64,000 nt of DNA from Halococcus hamelinensis 100A6 (GTDB lineage: Archaea; Halobacteriota; Halobacteria; Halobacteriales; Halococcaceae). Shown here piece after piece: positions 42,720 through 51,240 of this stretch. The notes below the pieces were generated by a model. The model searched no databases, was not told where the DNA came from, and saw nothing but the letters and a program-made list of their open reading frames with translations. Made by a program: the position numbers and the translations under genes. How positions within the stretch are numbered: the first letter of the stretch is position 1; each line of letters opens with the position of its first letter. The stretch covers positions 44,356 to 108,355 of the forward strand of contig NZ_AOMB01000020.1 in the NCBI RefSeq assembly GCF_000336675.1. The letters run 5' to 3'.

Positions 42720-43850
42720 GTGTTTCCGTCGCCCTCCCTCCCGGTCGCGACGGTGCCGCTCGACCGGGCGGGGGTCCTCGTGGGGTCGTTTCTCCTCCTG
42801 CTCGTCGGTGCCGAGGTCTTCACCAACGGCATCGAGTGGCTCGGCCAGCGCCTCGGCATCTCCGAGAGCGCCACCGGGAGCATCCTCGCGGCGCTCGGCA
42901 CCGCGCTCCCCGAGACTCTGATTCCCGTGATCGCCATCCTCCAGGGCGGCAGCGCGGCCGACGACATCGGTGTGGGCGCGATCCTCGGCGCGCCGCTGTT
43001 GCTCGCCACGGTCGCGATGTTCCTCGTCGGCGCGTCGGCCTACCTCTTCGCCGGTCGCCGGGACGCCGACGAGGCGGTCCGCTTTCCTCCGGAGTCCACC
43101 GAACGCGACCTCTCCTTCTTCCTGTTCGCCTACGCCCTCGCGGTGGCCGCGGCGTTCGTTCCCTCACAACCGGTTTCTATGGGAATCGCGGTCGTGCTCG
43201 TCGGGCTCTACGCGGTCTACGTCTATCGGTCCGTCAGGAGCGGCGACCTCGCCGACGACGAGCTCGACGACCACTACCTCGGGCGGATCGTCGAGAGGGG
43301 CCTCGAAGCGGTCGGTATCGAGACCGAACGCGACCACGCGAGCGACCCCCACACGGTCCTCGTCGGGCTCCAGACCCTCCTGGCGCTCGGGTTCATCGTG
43401 CTCGGGGCGCGGCTGTTCGTGTCCGAGATCGAGTTCTTCTCCGAGACGGTGCTCTCGGTGCCGGCGGCGGTGGTCTCGTTGTTGCTCGCGCCGCTGGCCA
43501 CCGAGCTCCCCGAGACGTTCAACAGCGTGCTCTGGATGGCTCGCGGGAGCGACACCCTCGCGCTCGGGAACATCACCGGGGCGATGGCGTTTCAGAGTAC
43601 GATCCCCGTCACTCTCGGACTCGTGTTCACCTCCTGGGACCTCTCGTTCCAGTGGGGCACCACCGGCTTCCTCAACGCCCTCTCGGCCGTGCTCGCGCTC
43701 GTGAGCGGCGGCCTCGTCTACCTCCGGGTTCGGTCGGCCGACGGTCGCGAGCTCCGACCCGCACCGTTCCTGCTCGGCGGGGTCCTCTACGTCGGGTTCG
43801 TGGCGTTCGCGCTCTACGCCGTCCTCGTACTCGGTGCGAACGCTGCGTAG
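42720..43850 (+). CDS. CaCA family sodium/calcium-type cation exchanger (copy 1)
   Basis: A protein of 376 residues starting at GTG 42720, with about ten membrane helices. The two inverted alpha repeats of the CaCA superfamily are clear: ALGTALPETLIPVIAI near residue 58 and LATELPETFNSVLW near 258, both with the P-E pair that binds cation. A cytoplasmic loop (about 115-135 and 170-210) joins the halves. It would exchange Na+ or H+ for Ca2+ or another divalent cation. A close paralogue follows 52 bp downstream, with stretches of identical DNA. Confidence 0.9.
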   Translation: MFPSPSLPVATVPLDRAGVLVGSFLLLLVGAEVFTNGIEWLGQRLGISESATGSILAALGTALPETLIPVIAILQGGSAADDIGVGAILGAPLLLATVAMFLVGASAYLFAGRRDADEAVRFPPESTERDLSFFLFAYALAVAAAFVPSQPVSMGIAVVLVGLYAVYVYRSVRSGDLADDELDDHYLGRIVERGLEAVGIETERDHASDPHTVLVGLQTLLALGFIVLGARLFVSEIEFFSETVLSVPAAVVSLLLAPLATELPETFNSVLWMARGSDTLALGNITGAMAFQSTIPVTLGLVFTSWDLSFQWGTTGFLNALSAVLALVSGGLVYLRVRSADGRELRPAPFLLGGVLYVGFVAFALYAVLVLGANAA

Positions 43851-43902
43851 CGTCGCGGACGCAAGCGAAACCGCTTAACCGATCCCCAGCAGAGCCGGGG
43901 CC

Positions 43903-45072
43903 ATGACTTCGGCGTTCGTGACTTGGCTTCCCCTTGCTATCGTCTCCGGCATCCTCGGCAACACGGTCTTTCTCGTCGGTTCGTTCGTGCTGCTCCTGCT
44001 CGGCGCGGAGATCTTCACTAACGGCGTCGAGTGGCTCGGCCAGTATCTCGGCCTCGGCGACAGCGCGACCGGGAGCATCCTCGCGGCGGTCGGCACCGCG
44101 CTCCCCGAGACCCTCATCCCCGTCATCGCCATCCTCGGCGCGTACCTCTCGGGCGAGGGCAGCGAGTCCGCGAGCGACATCGGCGTCGGCGCGATCCTCG
44201 GTGCCCCGTTCTTGCTCGCCACGATCGCGATGTTCCTCGTCGGGGTGAGCGTGCTGGTCTTCAGCGGTCGGCGCGACCACGGCAGCGAGTTCTACGTCAA
44301 CGACGAGTCCACCCAGCGCGACCTCTTCTTCTTCTTCGTCGGCTACGTGTTCGCGGTGGCCGCGGCGTTCGTCACCGGTATCGCGACGGTCGCCATCGGC
44401 GCGTTCCTGGTCTTCTGGTACGGCCTCTACCTCTATCGCACCATCAGCGCCGACGACATGGTCGAGGGCGAGGAGGAGCTCGACCCGCTCTATCTCGGTC
44501 GGATCGTCGAGCGGCTGGGTGGCGACCCGGCCACCGACGACGACGGCCACAGCGAGGACCCCGCCGGCTGGACCGTCGGGCTCCAGACCCTGATCGCGCT
44601 CGCGCTGATCATCGGCGGCGCACAGCTGTTCGTCAGCGAGGTGAGCTACTTCTCGAACCAGGTCCTCTCGATCCCCGCCGCGATCCTCTCGCTCCTGCTC
44701 GCGCCGTTCGCCACCGAACTCCCCGAGAAGTTCAACAGCATCATCTGGATCGCCGACGACAAGGACACCCTCGCGCTCGGGAACATCACCGGGGCGATGG
44801 CGTTTCAGGGCACCCTGCCGGTGACCCTCGGGATCCTCTTCACCACCTGGGACCTCACCCTCCAGTGGGGGACGACCGGCTTCCTCAACGCCCTCTCGGC
44901 CGTGCTCGCGCTCGTGAGCGCCGCGATCCTCTACGTTCGGGCGCGTCGCGACACCACGGACTCGATGCATCCAGCCCCGTTCCTGGTCGGCGGGCTGTTC
45001 TACGCCCTCTTCATCGGTATCGTGCTCTATCACGTCTTCGTGATCGGGCTCTCGGGCGTGCCCGCACACTGA
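43903..45072 (+). CDS. CaCA family sodium/calcium-type cation exchanger (copy 2)
   Basis: A protein of 389 residues, very similar to the preceding gene along its whole length. Alpha repeats are AVGTALPETLIPVIAI near residue 65 and FATELPEKFNSIIW near 270. In the second, Lys replaces the Thr after P-E of copy 1. The central loop is longer and more acidic (about 180-215). Two DNA blocks of 45-46 bp are identical between the copies. Tandem duplication is the likely origin, and the altered loop and alpha-2 motif suggest a changed ion preference or regulation. Confidence 0.9.
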   Translation: MTSAFVTWLPLAIVSGILGNTVFLVGSFVLLLLGAEIFTNGVEWLGQYLGLGDSATGSILAAVGTALPETLIPVIAILGAYLSGEGSESASDIGVGAILGAPFLLATIAMFLVGVSVLVFSGRRDHGSEFYVNDESTQRDLFFFFVGYVFAVAAAFVTGIATVAIGAFLVFWYGLYLYRTISADDMVEGEEELDPLYLGRIVERLGGDPATDDDGHSEDPAGWTVGLQTLIALALIIGGAQLFVSEVSYFSNQVLSIPAAILSLLLAPFATELPEKFNSIIWIADDKDTLALGNITGAMAFQGTLPVTLGILFTTWDLTLQWGTTGFLNALSAVLALVSAAILYVRARRDTTDSMHPAPFLVGGLFYALFIGIVLYHVFVIGLSGVPAH

Positions 45073-45074
45073 GG

Positions 45075-45587
45075 TTAGGTCGTCTCGATGTCGAGGTCGA
45101 CGGGTCGGCGCTCGCCCTCGATGTCGGCGACGACGCGTTCGACGACGCGTTGGCCCTCGCGCTCGATGACGGGTTTGACCTTCTCGACCACCCACGACAG
45201 CGAGACCAGTCGGGGGAGGTCGAAGTTCGAGGGGTTCACCGAGTCCGTGTCGTACTCGACCCGGAAGTGGACTTTCGAGGCATGTTCGCGGTCCTCCGGC
45301 GGTTCGTGCTCCTCGACCAGCCAGTAGCCGCTGGCGTCGATGTCCTTCACGACCCGCCAGTCGATACGGTTGGGCGGGTCGGTGTCGGTGACCCGCGAGC
45401 GCGCGGTGTAGGTGAGTTTCCACCACGCGAAGTGGAGGTCGTAGGTCGTGCCCGCCGAGCCGTCGCCCTGGCGGTCGACCCCACGCAGGTGCTCCGAGTA
45501 GCGCGGATACCGTGGAAAGTCGATAAGCACGTCGTAGACCTCCTCCGGCGGGAGGTAGACGACCGTGCTGATATCGATGGTGTTCAC
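45075..45587 (-). CDS. SRPBCC (polyketide cyclase/START-like) family protein
   Basis: A protein of 170 residues starting at GTG 45587. The helix-grip fold signature is visible: STVVYLPPEEVYDVLIDFPRYPRYSEHL near residue 7-34, several long beta strands (TYDLHFAWWKLTYTARSRV, IDWRVVKDIDASGYWLVEE) and the long C-terminal helix (LVSLSWVVEKVKPVIEREG). Members bind hydrophobic ligands in a deep cavity, and some act in lipid or quinone metabolism. It is convergent with the second CaCA gene, two bases away. The ligand is unknown. Confidence 0.88.
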   Translation of the reverse strand: MNTIDISTVVYLPPEEVYDVLIDFPRYPRYSEHLRGVDRQGDGSAGTTYDLHFAWWKLTYTARSRVTDTDPPNRIDWRVVKDIDASGYWLVEEHEPPEDREHASKVHFRVEYDTDSVNPSNFDLPRLVSLSWVVEKVKPVIEREGQRVVERVVADIEGERRPVDLDIETT

Positions 45588-45698
45588 GGCTCAGTCACGA
45601 CCGCCGAGGGCCTAAGCGTTACCGTGTTCGCGGGTTACGCTCACCCGGCGAACATCGGGAAATAGATAGGGGTTCGCTCACAACCGACTCGATAGCCG

Positions 45699-47102
45699 AT
45701 GAACGCCCTCCCTGCCGGTCCGAACAGCAATCAGAGCGTATTTGCCGCCGTCGTCCTCGCGGCGCTCGCCGTCCTCGCCCTCGCCGTCGCCCCGGTCGGC
45801 CTCGCGGGCGCACAGCCCACCGGCGCGACCCCGGTGAACTCGTGTATCACCATCGACACCCCGGGACGGTACGTCCTCACGGGGAACGTCACGGGCGACG
45901 TCGCCGGCGAGGACGAGGCCTGCATCGAGGTCACGAGCGGCAACGTCACTCTCGACGGCGCGGGCCACTCGGTCACGGGGAGCGGGACGGGCCACGGCGT
46001 CGAGGTCGACGGTGCCGCGAAGCCGGTCACGAACGTCACCGTCGAGCGCCTCCACGCGAACGAGTGGACGGTCGGGGTGTTCCTGCTCGGGGTGGACGAC
46101 AGCACGGTCCGGAACGTCATCGCGAACGGTACGATATCGGGGGTCTCGCTCGCACAGTCGAGTGAGAACCGGATCGTCGACGCCACCGCCTACGGTAACT
46201 CGATCGGGGTCGCGGTCGGCGGGACGAGCCACGACAACACGGTGCGGAACGCGGTCGCGGTCGAGAACAAGTGGGGGATCCACTTCGAGCGCGAGAGCGG
46301 GAACAACACCGTGCGGGACAGCGTCGCGCGCAACAACACCAACTGGGACTACTACTCGATGCGCAACCGCGGGCCGAACGAGGTCTCGAACCTCGAACTC
46401 TCGACGGCCACCCTCTCGTTCACCGAACGGAACGTGGCCTTCAGGTCCATCACCGACCCGCCCGCGCTCCCCGCCGGTACCGCGAACCGCGGGGCCTACG
46501 TCGAGGCGTTCGCCGCCGCCGGTCAGTCCTCGCTCTCGCTGACGATGGACGACGGGGCGGGCGGCGGTGCGGCCACCCTCTGGCGCGCGACCCAGGGGAG
46601 CTGGTCGCGGGTGCCGGGCGCGACGAGCGACGGCGGCACCGTCTCGGGGGCCACCCTCACGGAGTTCGGGATCTTCGGCGCGCTCTCGGACAGCGGCAAC
46701 GGCGGGCCGGCGAACGTGACGACCAGCGGCTCGCCGTCGGTCCAGCGCACGATGACCACCGTTCCGGGAAGCGCCGCCACGAACACGGCGACCTCGGCCA
46801 CCACCGGCGCGACGGCGGCCACTGCCCCTGACTCGAACGCCACGGGGGTCGACGTGGAAGCCAACGGATCGACGACCTCAACCGAGAGCACCGACCGAGC
46901 GGGGTCCGAGCCGGGGACGGCCACGTCGGACGAGTCGGGGACTGATACGGCGGCCCCCGAAACCGGGGACGCGGGCGGCCTCCTCTCCTCGACCGTCGGC
47001 TGGGCCAAGGTCCTCTTCGCCGCGGCGGCGCTCGTCGCGCTGGTCCTGCTCGGGACGGTCGTCGTCATCCGCCACCGTCGCGGCCGGAATCGCGGGTTCT
47101 GA
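45699..47102 (+). CDS. Secreted beta-helix protein with a non-PGF C-terminal membrane helix (paralogue 3)
   Basis: A protein of 467 residues: signal peptide (about 1-39), NosD-like parallel beta-helix (about 45-215) rich in N-x-S/T sequons, a beta domain (about 220-335) and a Thr/Ser/Ala/Glu-rich stalk (about 340-425). The C-terminal membrane helix ends in a basic cluster (RHRRGRNRGF). The opening PVNSCITIDTPGRYVLTGNV is shared with the genes at 32339 and 38475. Unlike them it lacks the PGF-CTERM motif, so it is anchored by an ordinary transmembrane helix. The ligand or role is unknown. Confidence 0.8.
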   Translation: MNALPAGPNSNQSVFAAVVLAALAVLALAVAPVGLAGAQPTGATPVNSCITIDTPGRYVLTGNVTGDVAGEDEACIEVTSGNVTLDGAGHSVTGSGTGHGVEVDGAAKPVTNVTVERLHANEWTVGVFLLGVDDSTVRNVIANGTISGVSLAQSSENRIVDATAYGNSIGVAVGGTSHDNTVRNAVAVENKWGIHFERESGNNTVRDSVARNNTNWDYYSMRNRGPNEVSNLELSTATLSFTERNVAFRSITDPPALPAGTANRGAYVEAFAAAGQSSLSLTMDDGAGGGAATLWRATQGSWSRVPGATSDGGTVSGATLTEFGIFGALSDSGNGGPANVTTSGSPSVQRTMTTVPGSAATNTATSATTGATAATAPDSNATGVDVEANGSTTSTESTDRAGSEPGTATSDESGTDTAAPETGDAGGLLSSTVGWAKVLFAAAALVALVLLGTVVVIRHRRGRNRGF

Positions 47103-47269
47103 GTTTCACACGGCGAATTGGGGAATTTCGGTTTTCGACCCGTGTCGCCGGGGAAGTCCGGGACAACTGCATCTGTTTTCGTATTGATGCTATCTCGTTA
47201 GCCGATTCTGTGGGCGAATCCCGACGCAAACGAGAGACCGCACCGCTACCGTCCCGCGACCGCCACTCG

Positions 47270-47575
47270 CCCGGTACAAATGAGAACCGCCATCGCCCCG
47301 CTCCCGCCCCGCACAGGCCACACACCTCCCCAGCCGACTGCGCTCCTCGCTCGCTCTGCTCACGGGTCACTTCGTTCCCCGTTCGCGACCGAGGTTCTCC
47401 TTTCAGTCGAACCTCGCACCGCTCGCTGCGGTGCTCATCCCTCACACGCCGATTCGCGCTCGCACGCTCACGTCCGTTCGCGCACGACCGCGTGCGCGCG
47501 CCATAGCATCCTACCGCACCGCACCACCCATCCGTACCGCACTCCGCATCGCACCGCCACATCATCCCAACCGCC
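47270..47575 (+). repeat. Dispersed intergenic repeat, copy R3
   Basis: This is the longest copy. The left block is GAGAACCGCCATCGCCCCGC leading to CACCTCCCCAGCCGACTGCG near 47323. The middle block is GGTGCTCATCCCTCACAC near 47429. The right block GCTCACGTCCGTTCGCGC...GACCGCGTGCGCGCGCCA (about 47465-47505) leads to CCGCACCGCACC. The insert between left and middle blocks is about 90 bp. R4 matches this copy best, in reverse orientation. Confidence 0.75.
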
Positions 47576-47613
47576 ACCACACCCGCTATTCACCGCCGCG
47601 TTACGACCGACAG

Positions 47614-47618
47614 TATAA
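47614..47618 (+). promoter_or_regulatory. TATA box for coaBC
   Basis: TATAA lies 27-31 bp upstream of ATG 47645 and favours this start over GTG 47642 only weakly. Confidence 0.6.
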
Positions 47619-47644
47619 CCCGCCGGCGACCGGAGATTCGGGTG

Positions 47645-48802
47645 ATGCTCGAAGGAGCGAACGTCGCGCTCGGGGTCACGGGGTCGATCGCGGCGGTCAA
47701 AACCGTCGAACTCGCTCACGAACTCCGGCGGCGCGGGGCCACGGTGCGAGCGGTGATGACCGGGAGCGCGCGGGGGATTATCCATCCGTGGGCGGTCGAG
47801 TTCGCCACCGAGAACCCGGTCGTGACGGAGATAACGGGTCAGATAGAACACGTCGACCTCTGCGGTCGCGACGGCTGGGCGGACGTCCTCCTGGTCGCCC
47901 CCGCGACCGCGAACACGGTGGGGAAGATGGCGGCCGCGATCGACGACACCCCAGTCACCACGACCGCGACGACGGCGCTCGGAGCGGGCCTCCCGGTCGT
48001 GGTCGCGCCCGCGATGCACGAACCGATGTACGACCACCCGGGAGTGAGCGAGGCCATCGACCGGGTCGAGTCGTGGGGCGTCTCGTTCGTCCCGCCGCGG
48101 GTCGAGGAGGGCAAGGCCAAGATCGCCTCGGTCGACGCCATCGCGCTCGCGACCGCCCGCGCCGCGAACGACCACCCGCTCGCGGGCCGGCGGGTCGTGG
48201 TCACCAGCGGCCCCACCTCGGAGTCCATCGATCCGGTGCGAACGCTCACGAACCGGTCCTCCGGTAAAACGGGGCGGGCCGTCGCGCGGGCGTGCTACCT
48301 CCGCGGTGCGGCCGTCACCCTGGTCCACGACGGGCCAGAGGTCCCCTATGCGGACGTCGAACCCGCCGAGAGCGCCGCCGAGATGCTCGCCGCCGTCGAG
48401 GGATCGGTCGAGAACGCCGACGCGTTGGTCTCGGTAGCGGCGATCGGTGACTACACCGTCGAGACCAATGCCGAAAAGATCCGCTCGGGCCAGGAAGCGC
48501 TGACCCTCGACCTCGAACCGACCCCGAAGGTGCTCGATTCGGTCCGCGAGTCCCATCCGGATCTCACGATGGTGGGGTTCAAAACGGAGACGAGCGGCGA
48601 CGACGAGGCGATGGTCGCGGCCGCCCGGGAGACCCGCTCACGGGTCGACCTCGCCTTCGTGGTCGCCAACGACGCGAGCGTGATGGGACGCGACCGGACG
48701 CGCGCGCTCGTGGTTCGCGAAGACGGCGTCGTGGAGTACGACGGCGACAAGTCGGGCCTCGGCGCGCGGGTCGCCGACGAGCTCGCGGGCGAACTCGACT
48801 GA
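47645..48802 (+). CDS. coaBC: Bifunctional phosphopantothenoylcysteine decarboxylase/phosphopantothenate-cysteine ligase
   Basis: A protein of 385 residues. The N-terminal CoaC flavoprotein half has GVTGSIAAVKTVEL near residue 10, the conserved HVDL with the catalytic His near 74 and the APAMHEPMY segment near 124. The C-terminal CoaB half has VTSGPTSESIDPVR near 188, NRSSGKTGRAVA near 204 and NDASVMGRD near 343. The protein makes 4'-phosphopantetheine from phosphopantothenate, cysteine and CTP on the way to coenzyme A. It has its own TATA box after repeat R3 and is convergent with the TIGR03663 gene. Confidence 0.94.
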   Translation: MLEGANVALGVTGSIAAVKTVELAHELRRRGATVRAVMTGSARGIIHPWAVEFATENPVVTEITGQIEHVDLCGRDGWADVLLVAPATANTVGKMAAAIDDTPVTTTATTALGAGLPVVVAPAMHEPMYDHPGVSEAIDRVESWGVSFVPPRVEEGKAKIASVDAIALATARAANDHPLAGRRVVVTSGPTSESIDPVRTLTNRSSGKTGRAVARACYLRGAAVTLVHDGPEVPYADVEPAESAAEMLAAVEGSVENADALVSVAAIGDYTVETNAEKIRSGQEALTLDLEPTPKVLDSVRESHPDLTMVGFKTETSGDDEAMVAAARETRSRVDLAFVVANDASVMGRDRTRALVVREDGVVEYDGDKSGLGARVADELAGELD

Positions 48803-48803
48803 C

Positions 48804-50576
48804 TCAGTTCGCCGCGTTCTCGTCGACGTAAACCTCCATCGTGGATATCGTACAGCCGCTGTCGTAGGAGAAGCGCTGGATCTCGTGGCGTTCGTAGCCC
48901 GAGAGCGAGCCCTCGATGTCGGCCACGCTGGCGTAGGACTCCCTACACGAGTCCGTCTCCCCGAACGCGACCACGATCGGCGGGCGGTCCTCGCCCCGGA
49001 CCAGCCGGTCGAGCGTGGCGGCGTCGTCGGTGCTGTTCGACACCGCGCCGTCGGCCTCGAAGTACCACGAGAGCGGCAGCCGACGGAACCAGTTGAGGTC
49101 GGCCGGCGGGCTGTCGTCCGCGGACTCGTTCCCCGCGAGTTCGTCGCCGTCGAACTCCGGATCGTCGCCGTAGTAGAGCACGTCGGTGCCGTCGTTCGTC
49201 CGGATCACCGTTTGGAGTTCGCCGAGCAGTGGTTTCATCTCGCTCGACGACTGGGCGTACTGGACCAGCGCGTTGTCGGGGTCCTGGTCGTTCTCGAAGG
49301 AGGTATCGTAGACCGCGAGTCCGGTGTGGGCGGCGACCATCACCAGCACGAGACCCGCGAGGAGCCCGGCGAGCGCGTTCCGATCGAGTGTCGGTGAGCC
49401 CTCGCGGAGCGCGTCGAGCCCGCCGGCGTCGCGGAGCCCCTGGAGGGCGGCCCGACCGACCGCGGCGACCCCGACGGCGGCGGGGACCACGAGCGGCACC
49501 GCCACGTGGATCACCTCCCAGGGGAACGGGTTCGCCACGGCGATGGGGTAGCCGAGGGCGCTCGCGAAGCCCCAGTAGAAGGTGAAGGCCACGACGTCGC
49601 GGGGGCGGTCGCCGGTGTAGCGATCGAGGAGGAAGCCCACGACCGCGAAGACGAGCACGAAGAGCGCGCCGGTCCGAAGCGCGGGCCAGAGCGCCCCCGC
49701 CGCCGAGAGGTACGACCCGCTGTTGCCCGCCCCCCAGTGGCCGACGAAGGCGATCCACGAGCCGAGGGTGGCCTCGCGGACGAGGTCCGCGAGCAGCGTG
49801 GGGTCGGCGAGGGTGTCGCCGACCGTGGGCTGGGCTCTGGCCGCCTCGCCGCGCGGGGCGTAGAAGAAGACGATGATCGCGAGGAACTCGACGAACAGGA
49901 ACACCGCGTGGGGCCACCACTCCCGGACCCCGTGCCGAACCCGCCGTCCCAGGTCGGCGACCGCCGGACGGACGTCGGCCTCGCGAACCCGACGGATCAG
50001 GAGGCGTCGGTCGACCAGCAGCGCCGTCGCGCCGACCCACGTCACCGCGTAGATCACGGCGTTCTCCTTCGTGGTGAACGCGAGCGCGAAGAAGGCCACC
50101 CCGAGGTAGACGAGGGCCGGCCGCCGGTCGTCGATCGCCCGGACGAAACAGCCGAACGCGACGAGCATGAACCCCGCGAGCAACAGGTCGTTGCGATAGA
50201 AGCGCGAGTAGTAGACGAACAGCGGGGCGGCGGCGAGCACGACCGAAAGCGCCAGCGTCTCCGAATCCCGGAGCCGACGGCGGAAGAGCAGCGCCGTCAG
50301 GGGAAGCAGGCCGCCGACCAGCGCGACGACGAGCCGCATCGAGAAGTCGGAGGCCCCGATCAGACTGAACACCCAGCTGTCGACGATGGTGATGAACGGC
50401 CCGTGGACCACGGGTCGATACCAGTAGACCCCGTTCTCCATGTAGCGGTAGGCCCAGTAGGCCACCCGGGCCTCGTCCTGATGGGCGACCCGTGCGCCGA
50501 GCTCGACCAGCCGAACCACGAGCGCGAGGAGCGTGACGACCCCGACCGCGAGGCTGGTTCGTCGGTCGCGGTTCAC
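48804..50576 (-). CDS. TIGR03663 family membrane protein (ArnT/PMT-like glycosyltransferase fold)
   Basis: A protein of 590 residues starting at GTG 50576, which overlaps the mnhG stop (GTGA). It has about ten to twelve membrane helices in the first 430 residues. The early loop VAHQDEARVAYWAYRYMENGVYWYRPVVHGPF (about 30-62) holds the conserved D-E of GT-C-type glycosyltransferases, and YYSRFYRNDLLLAGF near 143 is also typical. A soluble extracytoplasmic domain (about 450-590) follows. The TIGR03663 family is widespread in haloarchaea. A role in transferring sugar to a lipid or protein at the cell surface is inferred from fold resemblance only. Confidence 0.78.
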   Translation of the reverse strand: MNRDRRTSLAVGVVTLLALVVRLVELGARVAHQDEARVAYWAYRYMENGVYWYRPVVHGPFITIVDSWVFSLIGASDFSMRLVVALVGGLLPLTALLFRRRLRDSETLALSVVLAAAPLFVYYSRFYRNDLLLAGFMLVAFGCFVRAIDDRRPALVYLGVAFFALAFTTKENAVIYAVTWVGATALLVDRRLLIRRVREADVRPAVADLGRRVRHGVREWWPHAVFLFVEFLAIIVFFYAPRGEAARAQPTVGDTLADPTLLADLVREATLGSWIAFVGHWGAGNSGSYLSAAGALWPALRTGALFVLVFAVVGFLLDRYTGDRPRDVVAFTFYWGFASALGYPIAVANPFPWEVIHVAVPLVVPAAVGVAAVGRAALQGLRDAGGLDALREGSPTLDRNALAGLLAGLVLVMVAAHTGLAVYDTSFENDQDPDNALVQYAQSSSEMKPLLGELQTVIRTNDGTDVLYYGDDPEFDGDELAGNESADDSPPADLNWFRRLPLSWYFEADGAVSNSTDDAATLDRLVRGEDRPPIVVAFGETDSCRESYASVADIEGSLSGYERHEIQRFSYDSGCTISTMEVYVDENAAN

Positions 50577-50944
50577 CCCTCGTCCTCCTCGCCCGGTGAT
50601 TCGGGTCGGGATTCGCCGGTGTCGGGCCAGGTCGCCTCGCCAGCGAACTCGACCCCCATCCGTTCGGCGGCCTGCGAGATGACGTGGGCACCCGTGGGGG
50701 CGGTGATGAAGAGGAAGACCAGCCCAACGAGCGCGATCAGCCCCGCCCCGCCGGGTGCCGCGGGCCCGAAGTAGACCACGCCCGCGAGGAAGAACGAGGC
50801 CGCCCCGAGGGTGGTCGCCTTCGTGGTGGCGTGCATCCGGTTGTAGACGTCGGGCAGCCTGACGAGACCGAGGGTCCCGACGACGAGGAAGAAGCACCCG
50901 ATACCGATCAACACCGCGACGATGGCTGCGTGGATCGTGTTCAT
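50573..50944 (-). CDS. mnhG: Monovalent cation/H+ antiporter subunit MnhG/MrpG
   Basis: A protein of 123 residues with three membrane helices and the PhaG/MnhG signature GTLGLVRLPDVYNRMHATTKATTLG near residue 23-48. A Pro/Glu/Asp-rich tail ends the protein. It is the last subunit of the seven-gene Mrp complex, which exchanges Na+ (or Li+) for H+ across the membrane and supports pH and salt homeostasis. It overlaps mnhF by four bases and the TIGR03663 gene by four bases. Confidence 0.93.
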   Translation of the reverse strand: MNTIHAAIVAVLIGIGCFFLVVGTLGLVRLPDVYNRMHATTKATTLGAASFFLAGVVYFGPAAPGGAGLIALVGLVFLFITAPTGAHVISQAAERMGVEFAGEATWPDTGESRPESPGEEDEG

Positions 50945-51240
50945 TCGATGATGTCCCCTTCGGTGACGTAGCGGGCGACGGCGATCGTGCTGACGAACCC
51001 GATGATCGCGAGTACGAGGCTCACGCTCACGAAGAAGCCCTGGTTGGTCAGGAGCGCGAACAGGAGCGCGACCGAGACCACGTTCGTGGCGATGGTGTCG
51101 AGCGCCACCACTCGGTCGGGGGTCGTCGGCCCACGGATCACCCGATAGCCCGCCACGAGCGTCACGAGGGTCGCGACCACGAGTCCCGCCTGGATCACGG
51201 TCGTGAGGAACGCGGGCGCTTCAATCGCCACGCGAACCAC
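50941..51240 (-). CDS. mnhF: Monovalent cation/H+ antiporter subunit MnhF/MrpF
   Basis: A protein of 99 residues with three membrane helices. The family segment RVIRGPTTPDRVVALDTIATN near residue 33-53 contains the conserved P-x-x-D-R. It overlaps mnhE by 20 bp and mnhG by four. It is a small core subunit of the Mrp complex. The start MVRVAIEAPAF is read from GTG 51240 within the mnhE 3' end. Confidence 0.92.
   Translation of the reverse strand: MVRVAIEAPAFLTTVIQAGLVVATLVTLVAGYRVIRGPTTPDRVVALDTIATNVVSVALLFALLTNQGFFVSVSLVLAIIGFVSTIAVARYVTEGDIIE

Larger units (their letters stand above)
47103..47644. other. Intergenic region with repeat R3
   Basis: A 542-bp spacer without a convincing gene. 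The first 165 bp follow the beta-helix gene and show no pattern beyond A+T-rich patches near 47130 and 47185. The rest is repeat copy R3, followed by the promoter of coaBC. Frames crossing it give Arg/His/Pro-rich translations and are not coding. Confidence 0.6.
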
